Assembly: GCF_020166435.1 (NCBI RefSeq)
Contig: NZ_JAINZP010000018.1
Coordinates: forward strand, 22,109-86,108
From: Pectobacterium versatile
Lineage (GTDB): Bacteria > Pseudomonadota > Gammaproteobacteria > Enterobacterales > Enterobacteriaceae
DNA length: 64,000 bases
Reading direction: 5' to 3'
The notes under the pieces were generated by a model. The model saw only the letters and a program-made list of their open reading frames with translations. It was not told where the DNA came from and ran no database searches. The translations under genes were made by a program, and so were the position numbers. Positions 51,605-59,522 of this stretch are shown piece by piece. How positions within the stretch are numbered: position 1 is the stretch's first letter; every line of letters starts with the position of its first letter.

Positions 51605-51682
51605 ATGCAGTCCGGCAAGCGACTGGACGTACCTGCGCCCGGCGCTCAACGATGCCATATCATTATTTTCAAGGGATGAAAA

Positions 51683-52417
51683 ATGAAAGGTAAACTCTCT
51701 ATCGTATTGATGCTATCCGCCTGCTCTTCCGCCTTGGCGGCCGATCCGGTGCACTGGGGCTACGAAGGCAATGGCGATCCCGCACACTGGGGAAAGCTGT
51801 CTCCAGACTTCTCGCTATGTGAAACGGGCAAAAACCAGTCTCCCATCAATATCCGCCAGGCTCTGAACGCTCAACACGACCCCTTACAGCTGGCTTTCCT
51901 GCCAGGGACGCAGCAAATTATCAACAACGGACATACCGTTCAGGTTAACGTTGGCCCAGGGAATACGCTGGTATTGGATAACGAGACATTCACCTTGCAG
52001 CAGTTTCACTTTCACGCACCGAGTGAAAATGAAATTGACGGTAAGCAGTTTCCGCTAGAAGGCCATTTTGTCTATAAAGACGCGGCTGGCGCACTTACCG
52101 TTATCGCGCTGATGTTTCAGGAAGGAGAAGCCAATCTGCCGCTAGCCACGACATGGCAGCAGATTCCGGCTCAGGTTAATCAGGCAGAGGACGTGCGCAC
52201 GCCAATCGCGATTCAGAGCCTGTTACCGACGTCATTAAACTACTATCGGTTTAGTGGGTCGCTCACCACGCCACCTTGCTCAGAAGGCATTCGCTGGCTC
52301 GTGCTGGATCACCCCGTCACTGCCTCTGCCGATCAGATAAACCAGTTCCGCTCGGTCATGCATCACGCCAATAACCGCCCCACACAGCCGCTTAATGGCC
52401 GCATCATCATCCATTAA
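51683..52417 (+). CDS. cah: Alpha-type carbonic anhydrase, exported
   Basis: This enzyme interconverts CO2 and bicarbonate in the periplasm. The 244-residue protein shows the alpha-carbonic anhydrase pattern: HWGYEG, GKNQSPINI, and zinc-binding histidines H109, H111 (FHFHAPSEN) and H128 (EGHFVY). The end RWLVLDHPV and PTQPLNGR are also typical. The N-terminus can be read two ways: a Sec peptide ending ALA at about residue 19, or a lipobox LSAC with C14. The second would make it a lipoprotein, but the hydrophobic part before it is short. AAGGGATG-type sequence precedes the start. Confidence 0.93.
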   Translation: MKGKLSIVLMLSACSSALAADPVHWGYEGNGDPAHWGKLSPDFSLCETGKNQSPINIRQALNAQHDPLQLAFLPGTQQIINNGHTVQVNVGPGNTLVLDNETFTLQQFHFHAPSENEIDGKQFPLEGHFVYKDAAGALTVIALMFQEGEANLPLATTWQQIPAQVNQAEDVRTPIAIQSLLPTSLNYYRFSGSLTTPPCSEGIRWLVLDHPVTASADQINQFRSVMHHANNRPTQPLNGRIIIH

Positions 52418-52776
52418 GCCACTTCGCGAGTGCTGGTCAGACTGTTCTGTCGGCCAGCCTCAGGTCAATCAGCACCCTTTCTTGCCACATTAACCAACGC
52501 ATTTCACTGATAAAGCATTGATAGGCTGCTGTATCTCCACCAAAAATGACCGCGCTTGCAGATAAAATTCTGTAAACAGATGATTATTTCCCAGAACAAA
52601 AAATCGACATAAAAATATAACTAGCTGTTAAATATGAATAATATTTTTATGCATCTTTATGAAGTGCATTTTCATTGATCGATAGCTGTAAATTGGTCAA
52701 AGTTTGGCCTTTCATCTGACGTAAAAAATGCGTAATATACGCGCCCTTGCAGGCACAGTATGGTCAATTTTTGTCT
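52418..52776 (+). promoter_or_regulatory. dusB-fis promoter region with Fis-type site and AT-rich upstream DNA
   Basis: No gene is visible. At 52710-52715 TTTCAT and at 52733-52738 TAATAT are 17 bp apart, followed by a GC-rich discriminator ACGCGCCC. This is the conserved fis promoter that is under stringent control in E. coli. GGTCAAAGTTTGGCC at 52695-52709 matches the Fis consensus and sits just upstream of the -35, as in the autorepressed E. coli promoter. The DNA at about 52590-52680 is strongly AT-rich with A tracts and may act as an UP element. Confidence 0.75.
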
Positions 52777-53742
52777 ATGCACATTGGACAATTTCAGCTT
52801 AGTAATCGCTTGATAGCAGCCCCAATGGCTGGTATTAGCGATCGCCCATTTAGAGCACTCTGTCATGCGATGGGCGCTGGAATGACCGTGTCTGAAATGC
52901 TTTCTTCTAACCCAGAAGTGTGGCGTTCAGACAAGTCGCGTTTGCGAATGGTACATAGTGATGAACCGGGTATCAGAGCCGTGCAGATTGCCGGTTGTGA
53001 CCCCGATGAGATGGCGGCGGCAGCGAGAATCAACGCTGATTCCGGCGCACAGATCATCGACATCAATATGGGCTGCCCAGCGAAGAAGGTGAACCGCAAG
53101 ATGGCAGGATCTGCATTGTTGCAGTATCCGGATTTGGTCAAACAGATCCTCTCTACGGTAGTGAAAGCGGTAGACGTACCGGTGACACTGAAGATCCGAA
53201 CCGGTTGGGCACCAGAGCACCGCAACTGTGTAGAAATTGCCAAATTGGCTGAAGACTGTGGGATTCAAGCGTTAACCATTCACGGACGCACGCGTGCGTG
53301 CCTGTTCAATGGTTTCGCCGAATACGACAGCATTCGGGCAGTTAAGCAGGCCGTTTCCATTCCTATTATTGCGAATGGCGACATTACAGACCCGCATAAA
53401 GCCAGAGCGGTTCTTGACTACACCGGGGCTGACGCCCTGATGATAGGACGAGCCGCTCAGGGAAGACCCTGGATCTTTCGGGAAATCCAGCATTATCTGG
53501 ACACAGGGGAGTTGCTGGCACCGATGCCGTTGGCAGAGGTTAAGCGCTTGTTGATCGAGCACATACGGGAATTGCACGACTTTTATGGTCCAGGCAAGGG
53601 ATTTCGTATCGCTCGTAAGCACGTATCCTGGTATCTCCAGGAGCATGCCCCAAACGACCAGTTTAGGCGCACATTCAACGCCATTGAGGATGCCAGCGAG
53701 CAGCTGGAGGCGTTGAAGGCATATTTTGAAAATCTTGCGTAA
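52777..53742 (+). CDS. dusB: tRNA-dihydrouridine synthase B
   Basis: DusB reduces uridine to dihydrouridine in the tRNA D-loop using FMN. The ATG at 52777 gives 321 residues, matching E. coli DusB; the frame reads upstream only from a TTG within the promoter. The catalytic cysteine is C100 in [13 protein letters not shown], and the FMN-binding TIM-barrel motifs ([26 protein letters not shown]) are present. It is the first gene of the dusB-fis operon and is needed for high Fis expression in E. coli. Confidence 0.98.
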
Positions 53743-53765
53743 ACAGAAAAAGAGCTGACAGAACT

Positions 53766-54062
53766 ATGTTCGAACAACGCGTGAATTCTGACGTACTGAC
53801 CGTTTCCACTGTAAACTCTCAGGCTCAGGTAACCCAAAAACCCCTGCGCGACTCGGTTAAACAGGCACTGAAGAACTATTTTGCTCAATTGAACGGTCAG
53901 GATGTAAGTGACCTGTATGAGCTGGTACTGGCTGAAGTTGAACAGCCACTGTTGGACATGGTGATGCAATACACCCGCGGTAACCAAACCCGCGCCGCCC
54001 TGATGATGGGCATCAACCGCGGTACTCTGCGTAAGAAATTGAAAAAATACGGCATGAACTGA
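53766..54062 (+). CDS. fis: DNA-binding protein Fis
   Basis: Fis bends DNA and controls rRNA and growth-phase genes. In soft-rot bacteria it also affects virulence-factor genes. The 98-residue protein differs from E. coli Fis, as I recall it, at only two positions (near residues 20 and 48). The C-terminal helix-turn-helix is [20 protein letters not shown]. It follows dusB by 23 bp and is followed by a strong terminator. Confidence 0.99.
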
Positions 54063-54085
54063 TACTAATCAGTTAAGCATTTGAA

Positions 54086-54125
54086 AAAAGGCGCTTTACC
54101 TCTTTTGGTTAAGCGCCTTTTTCTT
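54086..54125 (+). terminator. Rho-independent terminator of dusB-fis
   Basis: A long stem (AAAGGCGCTT/AAGCGCCTTT with ACC/GGT inside) is followed by TTTTCTTTG. It starts 24 bp after the fis stop. Confidence 0.93.
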
Positions 54126-54200
54126 TGCCTTTTATTAAGGCAACAACGGCCTTAGCGTGGACATGCTGAGCGGTGACGTCTGTGAGAGAGGAACCCGCTG

Positions 54201-54392
54201 TTAATGACTCATTCCTTCTTGTTGATCCGTTTCCGATGCATGAAAGAGTCGGTGCAGGTTATCTAATCGCTCTGCTAACACGAACGTTAAAATCTCTTTC
54301 GATTCTGGATTATTCAATTCAACAATGGCGTAAGCCAGCGCACGACACTGATCGAGTGCTTCTTCTGGCTCTAACGGCGTGTTATCAAACAT
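54201..54392 (-). CDS. Small acidic protein downstream of an Icd-like gene, phage-type
   Basis: This 63-residue protein begins MFDNTPLEPEEALDQCRALA and is rich in Glu and Leu. I know no named function. The start at 54392 is set by a very good GGAGGTGCGCC ribosome-binding site. A longer frame reading to 54674 exists but conflicts with the Icd-like gene on the same strand. It overlaps the Icd-like gene by 8 bp, so the two form a unit. Such pairs occur in P4-like satellites and prophages, which I infer by resemblance. Confidence 0.7.
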   Translation of the reverse strand: MFDNTPLEPEEALDQCRALAYAIVELNNPESKEILTFVLAERLDNLHRLFHASETDQQEGMSH

Positions 54393-54573
54393 GGCGCACC
54401 TCCTGAACAGGCAGGCGACCAGCGAAGACCATGACATGACCATCAGGGGAATGCTCCCGCGCCTGATGTTCTGTGGTAGCGATAATATGAACGACACGTT
54501 GGGAGGATATTCCCAAAGCAAGAAAGCGATACTGAAATTCGGGGCGAGTTTGGGTAGACTTGATATCAGCCAT
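54385..54573 (-). CDS. Icd/Ash-like small prophage protein
   Basis: This 62-residue protein has the pattern STQTRPEFQYRFLAL, ATTEHQARE and FAGRLPVQEVRHV. I recognise this from proteins annotated as host cell division inhibitor Icd-like or Ash-family, found in P4-type elements of enterobacteria. No integrase, replication or capsid gene is near, so this is a remnant or a domesticated piece. The leader upstream (54574-54720) contains the inverted repeat CCTTGA/TCAAGG at 54648-54664. Confidence 0.7.
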   Translation of the reverse strand: MADIKSTQTRPEFQYRFLALGISSQRVVHIIATTEHQAREHSPDGHVMVFAGRLPVQEVRHV

Positions 54574-54647
54574 AGTGTTAGCTCCAATAACATTGTGGTT
54601 AGAGGCTCGTAGGTGTTGGTAGCATCTGCGAGCTTCGCTATTTTTAA

Positions 54648-54664
54648 CCTTGAATCACTCAAGG
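54648..54664. promoter_or_regulatory. Inverted repeat in the leader of the Icd-like gene
   Basis: CCTTGA and TCAAGG flank a 5-nt spacer. On the minus strand, the strand of the Icd-like gene, it is followed by TTAAAAATAG. In P4-like elements this leader region carries RNA-based immunity control, but I cannot show that here. Confidence 0.35.
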
Positions 54665-54769
54665 TGTCAGCCACTATATGGGTTGGGACGTCAGCAGTAG
54701 TATCTCGACTGTGTGTCTAGTCGCCCCTATATTTTTTCGTTATCTCTACATTGAATAGAGTTATTTTAA

Positions 54770-55300
54770 ATGACATTAAAGACTTGTATAGAGGAAATGG
54801 ATTTATCAACACTTTCATTTGCCAACGATATTTTACGTTATCTTGATGAACAGGAAATTTCTCTTATTGAACCAGCTAAGATTTCTAGTGTAGACCTATC
54901 GAAGGTAGTTGGAACGACCCATATAAATTATAGAGGAAAAACGTGGGGAGAGCTAAAACCAGTAATAGGTACATCAGAAGGGGATATTTCCAACATTGAA
55001 GTTGCGTGTCAACCTTTAAAGCGCGCTGTAACAAATATCTATGCTTTAGAGAAAAAACCTGAATATTATCTCACCATGGAGGAAAAGGATGACTGGAGTT
55101 TTATCGAGCTAAACGGAGAATTTTATATATCAGAGGGTAATAATAGAACAGTTATTGGTCGGTTTTTTTTACATCTCAATGATAAGCCACCAATTATTCA
55201 TGGTGTTAAGGTTACAACAGCAATTAAGAAAAATGGGTTTCACGAAGTAGGCAAGGTTAAAAGCGTTTTATCAAAAATTTTCAGATACCTAAGAGTATAA
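54770..55300 (+). CDS. AT-rich hypothetical protein with a GNNR motif
   Basis: I do not recognise this 176-residue protein. A helical N-terminus (about 1-35) is followed by KTWGELKPVIG (57-67) and GEFYISEGNNRTVIGRFFL (116-134). The second stretch resembles the (D/E)GNHR segment of ParB/sulfiredoxin-like folds, which is suggestive only. No signal peptide or membrane helix is visible. It is more AT-rich than its neighbours and sits beside the prophage-type pair, so it was probably gained by transfer. No clear partner gene is present. Confidence 0.65.
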   Translation: MTLKTCIEEMDLSTLSFANDILRYLDEQEISLIEPAKISSVDLSKVVGTTHINYRGKTWGELKPVIGTSEGDISNIEVACQPLKRAVTNIYALEKKPEYYLTMEEKDDWSFIELNGEFYISEGNNRTVIGRFFLHLNDKPPIIHGVKVTTAIKKNGFHEVGKVKSVLSKIFRYLRV

Positions 55301-55424
55301 GCACCATCAAAAACGCGCTTTTTGACTCTCGATCCGCAACAACTCGTAGGATCCCCATCCGACTATCTATTTTAACCGCCGCTGTTACAAAAATCAGTCA
55401 GATTAAGCAGCGGCTAATCCAGAA

Positions 55425-55832
55425 TCAAAACACCTCGATCAGCTCAAACTCTTCAAACACCAGCAGCATATCTGGGGCGAAAGTGCCTTCTCGTTCGAAA
55501 AATGTCTGATGGCCTTCACGCCAGAAAGCCAGGCTTTTGTCGCCTTCGCCCTCTTTCGCCGCCATCTCAGCGGTAACATCGCAGTAGCGCACCAGCGTTA
55601 ACGAGCGCGTGCGAATGACGCAGGAAGGCTGTCCGGCACCGTCCAGAACGATGTTGTAATCGCCGACCTGCGGCGTTTGCTCGTTTTTGAATGCGTGGTA
55701 CGAACTACAGGTTGCCGTTTTATGCCCTTCCCGCACCAGTTGCAGCAGCTCATCCGCCAGCTCGGGACTGTCGCCAAATGACCAGCGCAGCGCGTCTGGG
55801 TACTTTTCCAATCCTTGTTTATGACTCATCAT
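55425..55832 (-). CDS. ASCH-domain protein (YhfF-like)
   Basis: This 135-residue protein has WSFGDSPELADELLQLVREGHKTATCSS in the N-terminal half, with the GxKTAT motif of ASCH domains. GEGDKSLAFWREGHQTFF lies in the second half. ASCH domains are small beta-barrels thought to bind RNA or nucleotides, and some have amidohydrolase activity on modified cytidines. I cannot assign a substrate. The second Met may be the true start. It is a single gene on the minus strand. Confidence 0.85.
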   Translation of the reverse strand: MMSHKQGLEKYPDALRWSFGDSPELADELLQLVREGHKTATCSSYHAFKNEQTPQVGDYNIVLDGAGQPSCVIRTRSLTLVRYCDVTAEMAAKEGEGDKSLAFWREGHQTFFEREGTFAPDMLLVFEEFELIEVF

Positions 55833-55897
55833 CTTCCTCGGTTTATACGGCTATGATTGCTCTCTTTTATTACGCAATCATAGCCTTAAAGCGACCA

Positions 55898-57043
55898 TCA
55901 GGTAATGTCCACTTCCACCCAGAGTGCGGCATGGTCGGACGCAGCGGTGTCCCATGATGTCACTTCGGGTAGTGGCATCACCGGTTCAGCGCCCTCTTTG
56001 GCGGCAATCTTGTCGATATTGTAAATCCCACGACGCTCGATTCCCCACGCCACCACCGCCTGATGCAGCGGTGCAGATAGGAAAATATAGTCCAGCTGAT
56101 TTAACCGCGCGCCCTTCTTTCCCCCGGAGAAATAGTAGGTGTAGCGCTCTTTTTCCGGGCGTTCAGGGTCGATAACCGGGTGTAAGTCCGACAGGGAAAA
56201 CAGAGGAGCCAGACTTTGCCAGGGGTTTGACGAATCCTCGTTCAAATCACCGAGAATGACCACGTAGTCCTTCTTGAGATCGTAAGTCAGTTGGACAATC
56301 TCTGCGACACGTTCAGATTGGTCACGCCGCTTCTGTGCTCCACGCTGTCGCTCTTCTTCCGTTTGACCGCTCTGGCTTTTGAAATGGTTACACAGGATAT
56401 AAATCGGCTGTTTGAGGCCAGCATCCAGCGTGACCTCAAGGCAATCGCGGCTAAAGACGGGGTCAAACTGTTTTCCGGCATCAAAAATATGTGTGCGGAG
56501 CTGAACAATCCGGTAACGCGTCAGGCAGGCAACATCAATGCCGCGTGGATCGTTCGGGCTGTCGATCATCACGAACTGGTTAAACTTCTTTTTCCCCAGC
56601 ACCTGACTGTTGAAGTCACGCAAGACGTCCATGTTTTCGACTTCAACAGCGCATAGGATATCGGCGTTAAGCAGAGTAATAACCTTGCCCGTATTTTTAC
56701 GCTGCTGGCTGCTGAACTCCTGAGATTTGAACACGATTTCACCGATCCAATCTCCACGGCCACGGCAGCTTTTATTGATCCTAAATCCGGTGCCATCTTC
56801 CTCCTTTTTCCATCGCCCCAACGTGCCTGCATCGGTGCGGATATCAATATAAGGGCGTAATGCGATAGAAAGGCGGAATACCTTATCCTTCAGAGCATCA
56901 TCGTATTGGGGTTGTTCGAGAAGTTGCTGAAGTTGCCTGACCTGTTCCAATAAAGCATCGATCTGCTGCGAATCGGGGAGGTTGAGAATCGCAGTACGAT
57001 GGAACAGGTTCTCAACGTTATAGCTGGCGATACGGATCTTCAT
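55898..57043 (-). CDS. Endonuclease/exonuclease/phosphatase family protein
   Basis: This 381-residue member of the EEP superfamily could be a DNase or a phosphodiesterase. I set the start at 57043 (MKIRIASYNVENLF), where CAGGAGACAAC lies directly upstream; the frame extends 20 codons further without support. The conserved metal-site motifs are SYNVENLF, ILCNHFKSQ, VILGDLNED and SDHAALWVE. A Gln/Leu-rich helical stretch is at about 25-45. It has no signal peptide, so it is probably cytoplasmic. Substrate unknown. Confidence 0.88.
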   Translation of the reverse strand: MKIRIASYNVENLFHRTAILNLPDSQQIDALLEQVRQLQQLLEQPQYDDALKDKVFRLSIALRPYIDIRTDAGTLGRWKKEEDGTGFRINKSCRGRGDWIGEIVFKSQEFSSQQRKNTGKVITLLNADILCAVEVENMDVLRDFNSQVLGKKKFNQFVMIDSPNDPRGIDVACLTRYRIVQLRTHIFDAGKQFDPVFSRDCLEVTLDAGLKQPIYILCNHFKSQSGQTEEERQRGAQKRRDQSERVAEIVQLTYDLKKDYVVILGDLNEDSSNPWQSLAPLFSLSDLHPVIDPERPEKERYTYYFSGGKKGARLNQLDYIFLSAPLHQAVVAWGIERRGIYNIDKIAAKEGAEPVMPLPEVTSWDTAASDHAALWVEVDIT

Positions 57044-57359
57044 TGTTGTCTCCTGCTGGGTAGTGGCAAAAGCAATGATGTCCTTTTGAGAATAGAAGCC
57101 CATTGTGACAGTTGGGCAGGATTCCCAACAGCAATAGACTTTTTGTTCTTTAACTCAACATGGTTAAAACGTGTTAGACGCACTATATTCACTACAAAAG
57201 TCAGGCTCGCGACAAAAGTACGCACGCCATGAGTACTATATTCACTTCTGATATAAATCATCACACAACGTGATTTATAAACAGATGTGTTGTCGCGTAG
57301 ATTCATTATCAGCAAAAGTTATAAGCGCATTACTGCACACTACTCACAGGGAATTCATA
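57044..57359 (+). promoter_or_regulatory. Intergenic region with a 12-bp direct repeat
   Basis: This 316-bp gap separates the divergent endonuclease-family gene and an amino-acid-binding protein gene. It contains the exact repeat ACTATATTCACT at 57182-57193 and 57235-57246, 53 bp apart start to start, about five helical turns. I see no gene. The repeat is a candidate paired regulator site. Confidence 0.4.
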
Positions 57360-58127
57360 ATGAAAAAAATACGTTTTGCTTTACTGACCAGCGCCTTGCT
57401 TGCTACCAACGTATTCGCTAATGCCGATGACCTTGGCGCCATCAAGTTCGCTGGGGTTATCAAGATCGGCACGGAAGGCACCTACGCGCCTTACACCTAT
57501 CATGATAAATCAGGCCAGTTGGTTGGCTTCGATGTGGATATTGGCCGTGCGGTGGCAGAAAAGCTTGGCGTGAAAGCCCAGTTCATTGAAGGACGTTGGG
57601 ACGGTTTAATCGCCGGTATTGATGCCAAGCGCTACGATGCGGTCATCAATCAGGTTGGCGTAACCAAAGAGCGTCAGGCTAAGTATGATTTCTCCAAGCC
57701 TTACATTGATTCCAAAGCGGTGCTGGTTGTCCGCGGCGATAACACCACTATCAAAGATTTCAGCGATCTGAAAGGCAAAAAATCTGCCCAGAGCCTGACC
57801 AGTAATTACGCTAAGCAAGCCACCAACTACGGTGCGGAAATTGTACCAACGGATGGTTTTAACCAGTCTCTGGATCTGGTTCTTAGCGGCCGTGCCGATG
57901 CCACGTTGAACGATAACCTGTCATTCCTGGATTTCAAAAAGCAGAAGCCGGATGCCAACGTGAAGATTGCGGCAACCTCAAAGGACGGTGAGCCTTCCGC
58001 GATTCTGGTACGTAAAAATCAGGCTCCACTGGTGGAAGCATTGAATAAAGCTCTGGATGAAATCAAAGCAGACGGCACCTATAAAACGATATCTGTGCGA
58101 TACTTCGGGGAGGATGTTTCTCAATAA
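57360..58127 (+). CDS. Amino-acid ABC transporter substrate-binding protein (TcyJ/FliY-like)
   Basis: This 255-residue periplasmic binding protein belongs to the polar amino-acid family (SBP_bac_3). The start at 57360 gives a Sec signal peptide (MKKIRFALL..., cleavage near residue 20). Family motifs are IKIGTEGTYAPYTYHDKSGQLVGFDVDIGRAVAEKLG and WDGLIAGIDAKRYD. It resembles cystine-binding FliY/TcyJ. A permease of the same class follows at 58483, separated by a 267-bp ERIC. No ATPase gene follows. The substrate (cystine or another amino acid) is inferred. Confidence 0.85.
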   Translation: MKKIRFALLTSALLATNVFANADDLGAIKFAGVIKIGTEGTYAPYTYHDKSGQLVGFDVDIGRAVAEKLGVKAQFIEGRWDGLIAGIDAKRYDAVINQVGVTKERQAKYDFSKPYIDSKAVLVVRGDNTTIKDFSDLKGKKSAQSLTSNYAKQATNYGAEIVPTDGFNQSLDLVLSGRADATLNDNLSFLDFKKQKPDANVKIAATSKDGEPSAILVRKNQAPLVEALNKALDEIKADGTYKTISVRYFGEDVSQ

Positions 58128-58169
58128 TCGCACTGTTACCAGAGCGCGTTGTTATAAACAGGACTGTTA

Positions 58170-58436
58170 TATACCCTAAATAATTCAAGTTGCGTGACAA
58201 AACGTTAGCGTTTTGAACAACGCTATGCGTTGACCCTTTAGGGCAAGGCCCATTTATGGCCTTGTAACGCGGCAACCGCACGAGTCCCCAGGAGCTTACA
58301 AAAGTAAGTGACTGGGGTGAGTAAGGACAAATTGGCTAAGCCAATTTGAACGCCGTTTACGGCGGCCCTTCCGGGCGAGGTTCAGAGATGAGCCGAGTAT
58401 TGCCAACGCACAAGCAGCTTGAAGTATGACGGGTAT
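58170..58436 (+). repeat. 267-bp ERIC element with two inserted modules, inside a transporter unit
   Basis: The ends are TATACCCTAAATAATTCAAG and CTTGAAGTATGACGGGTAT, with core CCCAGGAGCTTACAAAAGTA. Module one has AAAACG/CGTTTT, CAACGC/GCGTTG and CAAGGCC/GGCCTTG. Module two has AAATTGG/CCAATTT, CGCCG/CGGCG and GGTTCA/TGAGCC. It is the same length as and closely similar to the copy at 18854, in the same orientation. It fills the gap between a binding-protein gene and its likely permease gene. Confidence 0.93.
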
Positions 58437-58482
58437 CAGCGCGCTCTGTAATTAGAGCATATCTTTATCGGAGCTCGTTTTC

Positions 58483-59148
58483 ATGCCGCCTTGGCTACAA
58501 CTCATGGCTGACTCCTTTTGGAGCCTGTTGTCTGCGGGACTGAAATTTACCGTCCCTCTGGCTATCCTGTCTTTCATCTTTGGCTTAGCTCTCGGCATTA
58601 TCATCGCGCTGGTTCGCCTCTATGGTCCAAAGCCGCTGAAATGGGTGGGTGATTTCTACGTTTGGGTTATTCGTGGAACGCCATTATTGGTTCAGCTTTT
58701 CCTGATTTTTTATGGGCTGCCCAGCGCGGGGATTACTCTGGATGCCTTTCCGGCTGCCCTTATTGGTTTCACTATCAGCGTGGGTGCCTATAGCTCGGAG
58801 ATCGTCCGTGGGGCAATATTGTCTGTCCCAAAAGGCCAATGGAATGCCGCCTATTCTCTCGGTATGAACGGAAGGCAGGCGATTCGTTGGGTCATCTTCC
58901 CACAATCCGTTTTCGTGTCGCTGCCGCCGCTCTCCAATACGTTTATTTCCTTAATCAAGGATACATCGCTGGCCGCCGTCATCACCGTGCCAGAGATGTT
59001 TTTATCCGCTCAGCGTATCGTTTCGGTTACCTATGAGCCCTTGATTCTGTATGTTGAGGCTGCGCTGATTTATCTGATGTTCAGCACGGTGCTAAGCCAG
59101 CTACAGGTTAAGCTCGAAAAATATTATCAGCGCCACATCACACAGTAA
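58483..59148 (+). CDS. Amino-acid ABC transporter permease (TcyL/YecS-like)
   Basis: This 221-residue HisM-family permease has about five membrane helices. The family motifs are VWVIRGTPLLVQLFLIFYGLP and, near the end, the EAA-type loop (NAAYSLGMNGRQAIRWVIFPQS). TTATCGGAGC precedes the ATG. It pairs by class with the binding protein at 57360. The matching ATPase gene normally follows, but here the next genes belong to the aap operon, so an ATPase must come from elsewhere. Confidence 0.88.
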   Translation: MPPWLQLMADSFWSLLSAGLKFTVPLAILSFIFGLALGIIIALVRLYGPKPLKWVGDFYVWVIRGTPLLVQLFLIFYGLPSAGITLDAFPAALIGFTISVGAYSSEIVRGAILSVPKGQWNAAYSLGMNGRQAIRWVIFPQSVFVSLPPLSNTFISLIKDTSLAAVITVPEMFLSAQRIVSVTYEPLILYVEAALIYLMFSTVLSQLQVKLEKYYQRHITQ

Positions 59149-59283
59149 CACCTCCTGCATCAGCCCACGCCATCCGCTGGGCTGATCACATTACCGCGTT
59201 CCCGACTTATCACTTTTTAACGAGCAATTCTCAGCTTACAAATACGCATGCTGGCGGAAAGTGCCTCGACCTCTCCATTTTGA

Positions 59284-59302
59284 CGCACCAAAAAAGGGCG
59301 CA
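59284..59302 (+). promoter_or_regulatory. NtrC-like binding site upstream of aapJ
   Basis: CGCACCA and GGGCGCA flank five A residues. This resembles the NtrC consensus TGCACCA-N5-TGGTGCA, with mismatches in both arms. It lies about 105 bp upstream of the sigma-54 promoter at 59407, a normal distance for an enhancer site. A weaker partial match follows near 59313-59330. Confidence 0.4.
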
Positions 59303-59406
59303 CTACCCTCTTTGCATTTGTCACGGTGCGCACATACCTATTTAGAATTACCCACTTAGATCAATAAGCCTTTCCTTTCGTCTTTATTATCAAGCAAATA
59401 GAAAAT

Positions 59407-59421
59407 TGGCATTTTATTTGC
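59407..59421 (+). promoter_or_regulatory. Sigma-54 promoter upstream of aapJQMP
   Basis: TGGCATTTTATTTGC fits the -24/-12 consensus TGGCAC-N5-TTGC at every key position except one C-to-T at the end of the first box, with GG and GC exactly 12 bp apart. It lies about 100 bp before the aapJ start in a 374-bp region (59149-59522) with no gene. It suggests nitrogen-limited expression of the transporter through RpoN, whose gene is in this window. Confidence 0.6.
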
Positions 59422-59522
59422 TTCGCTCTGCTCACGTCGGCATCCCGACAGACAGGTATGGTGCACCGCAACACAACTGTGTACTGCAACAACAGCAGAT
59501 AACTCTAGATGCTAGGATGATT

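Noticed and set aside
54201..54674. Single 157-codon minus-strand gene after fis
   Set aside because: Its first part is out of frame with the Icd-like gene, which has recognisable motifs. The good GGAGGT site at 54392 shows that only the last 63 codons are a gene.
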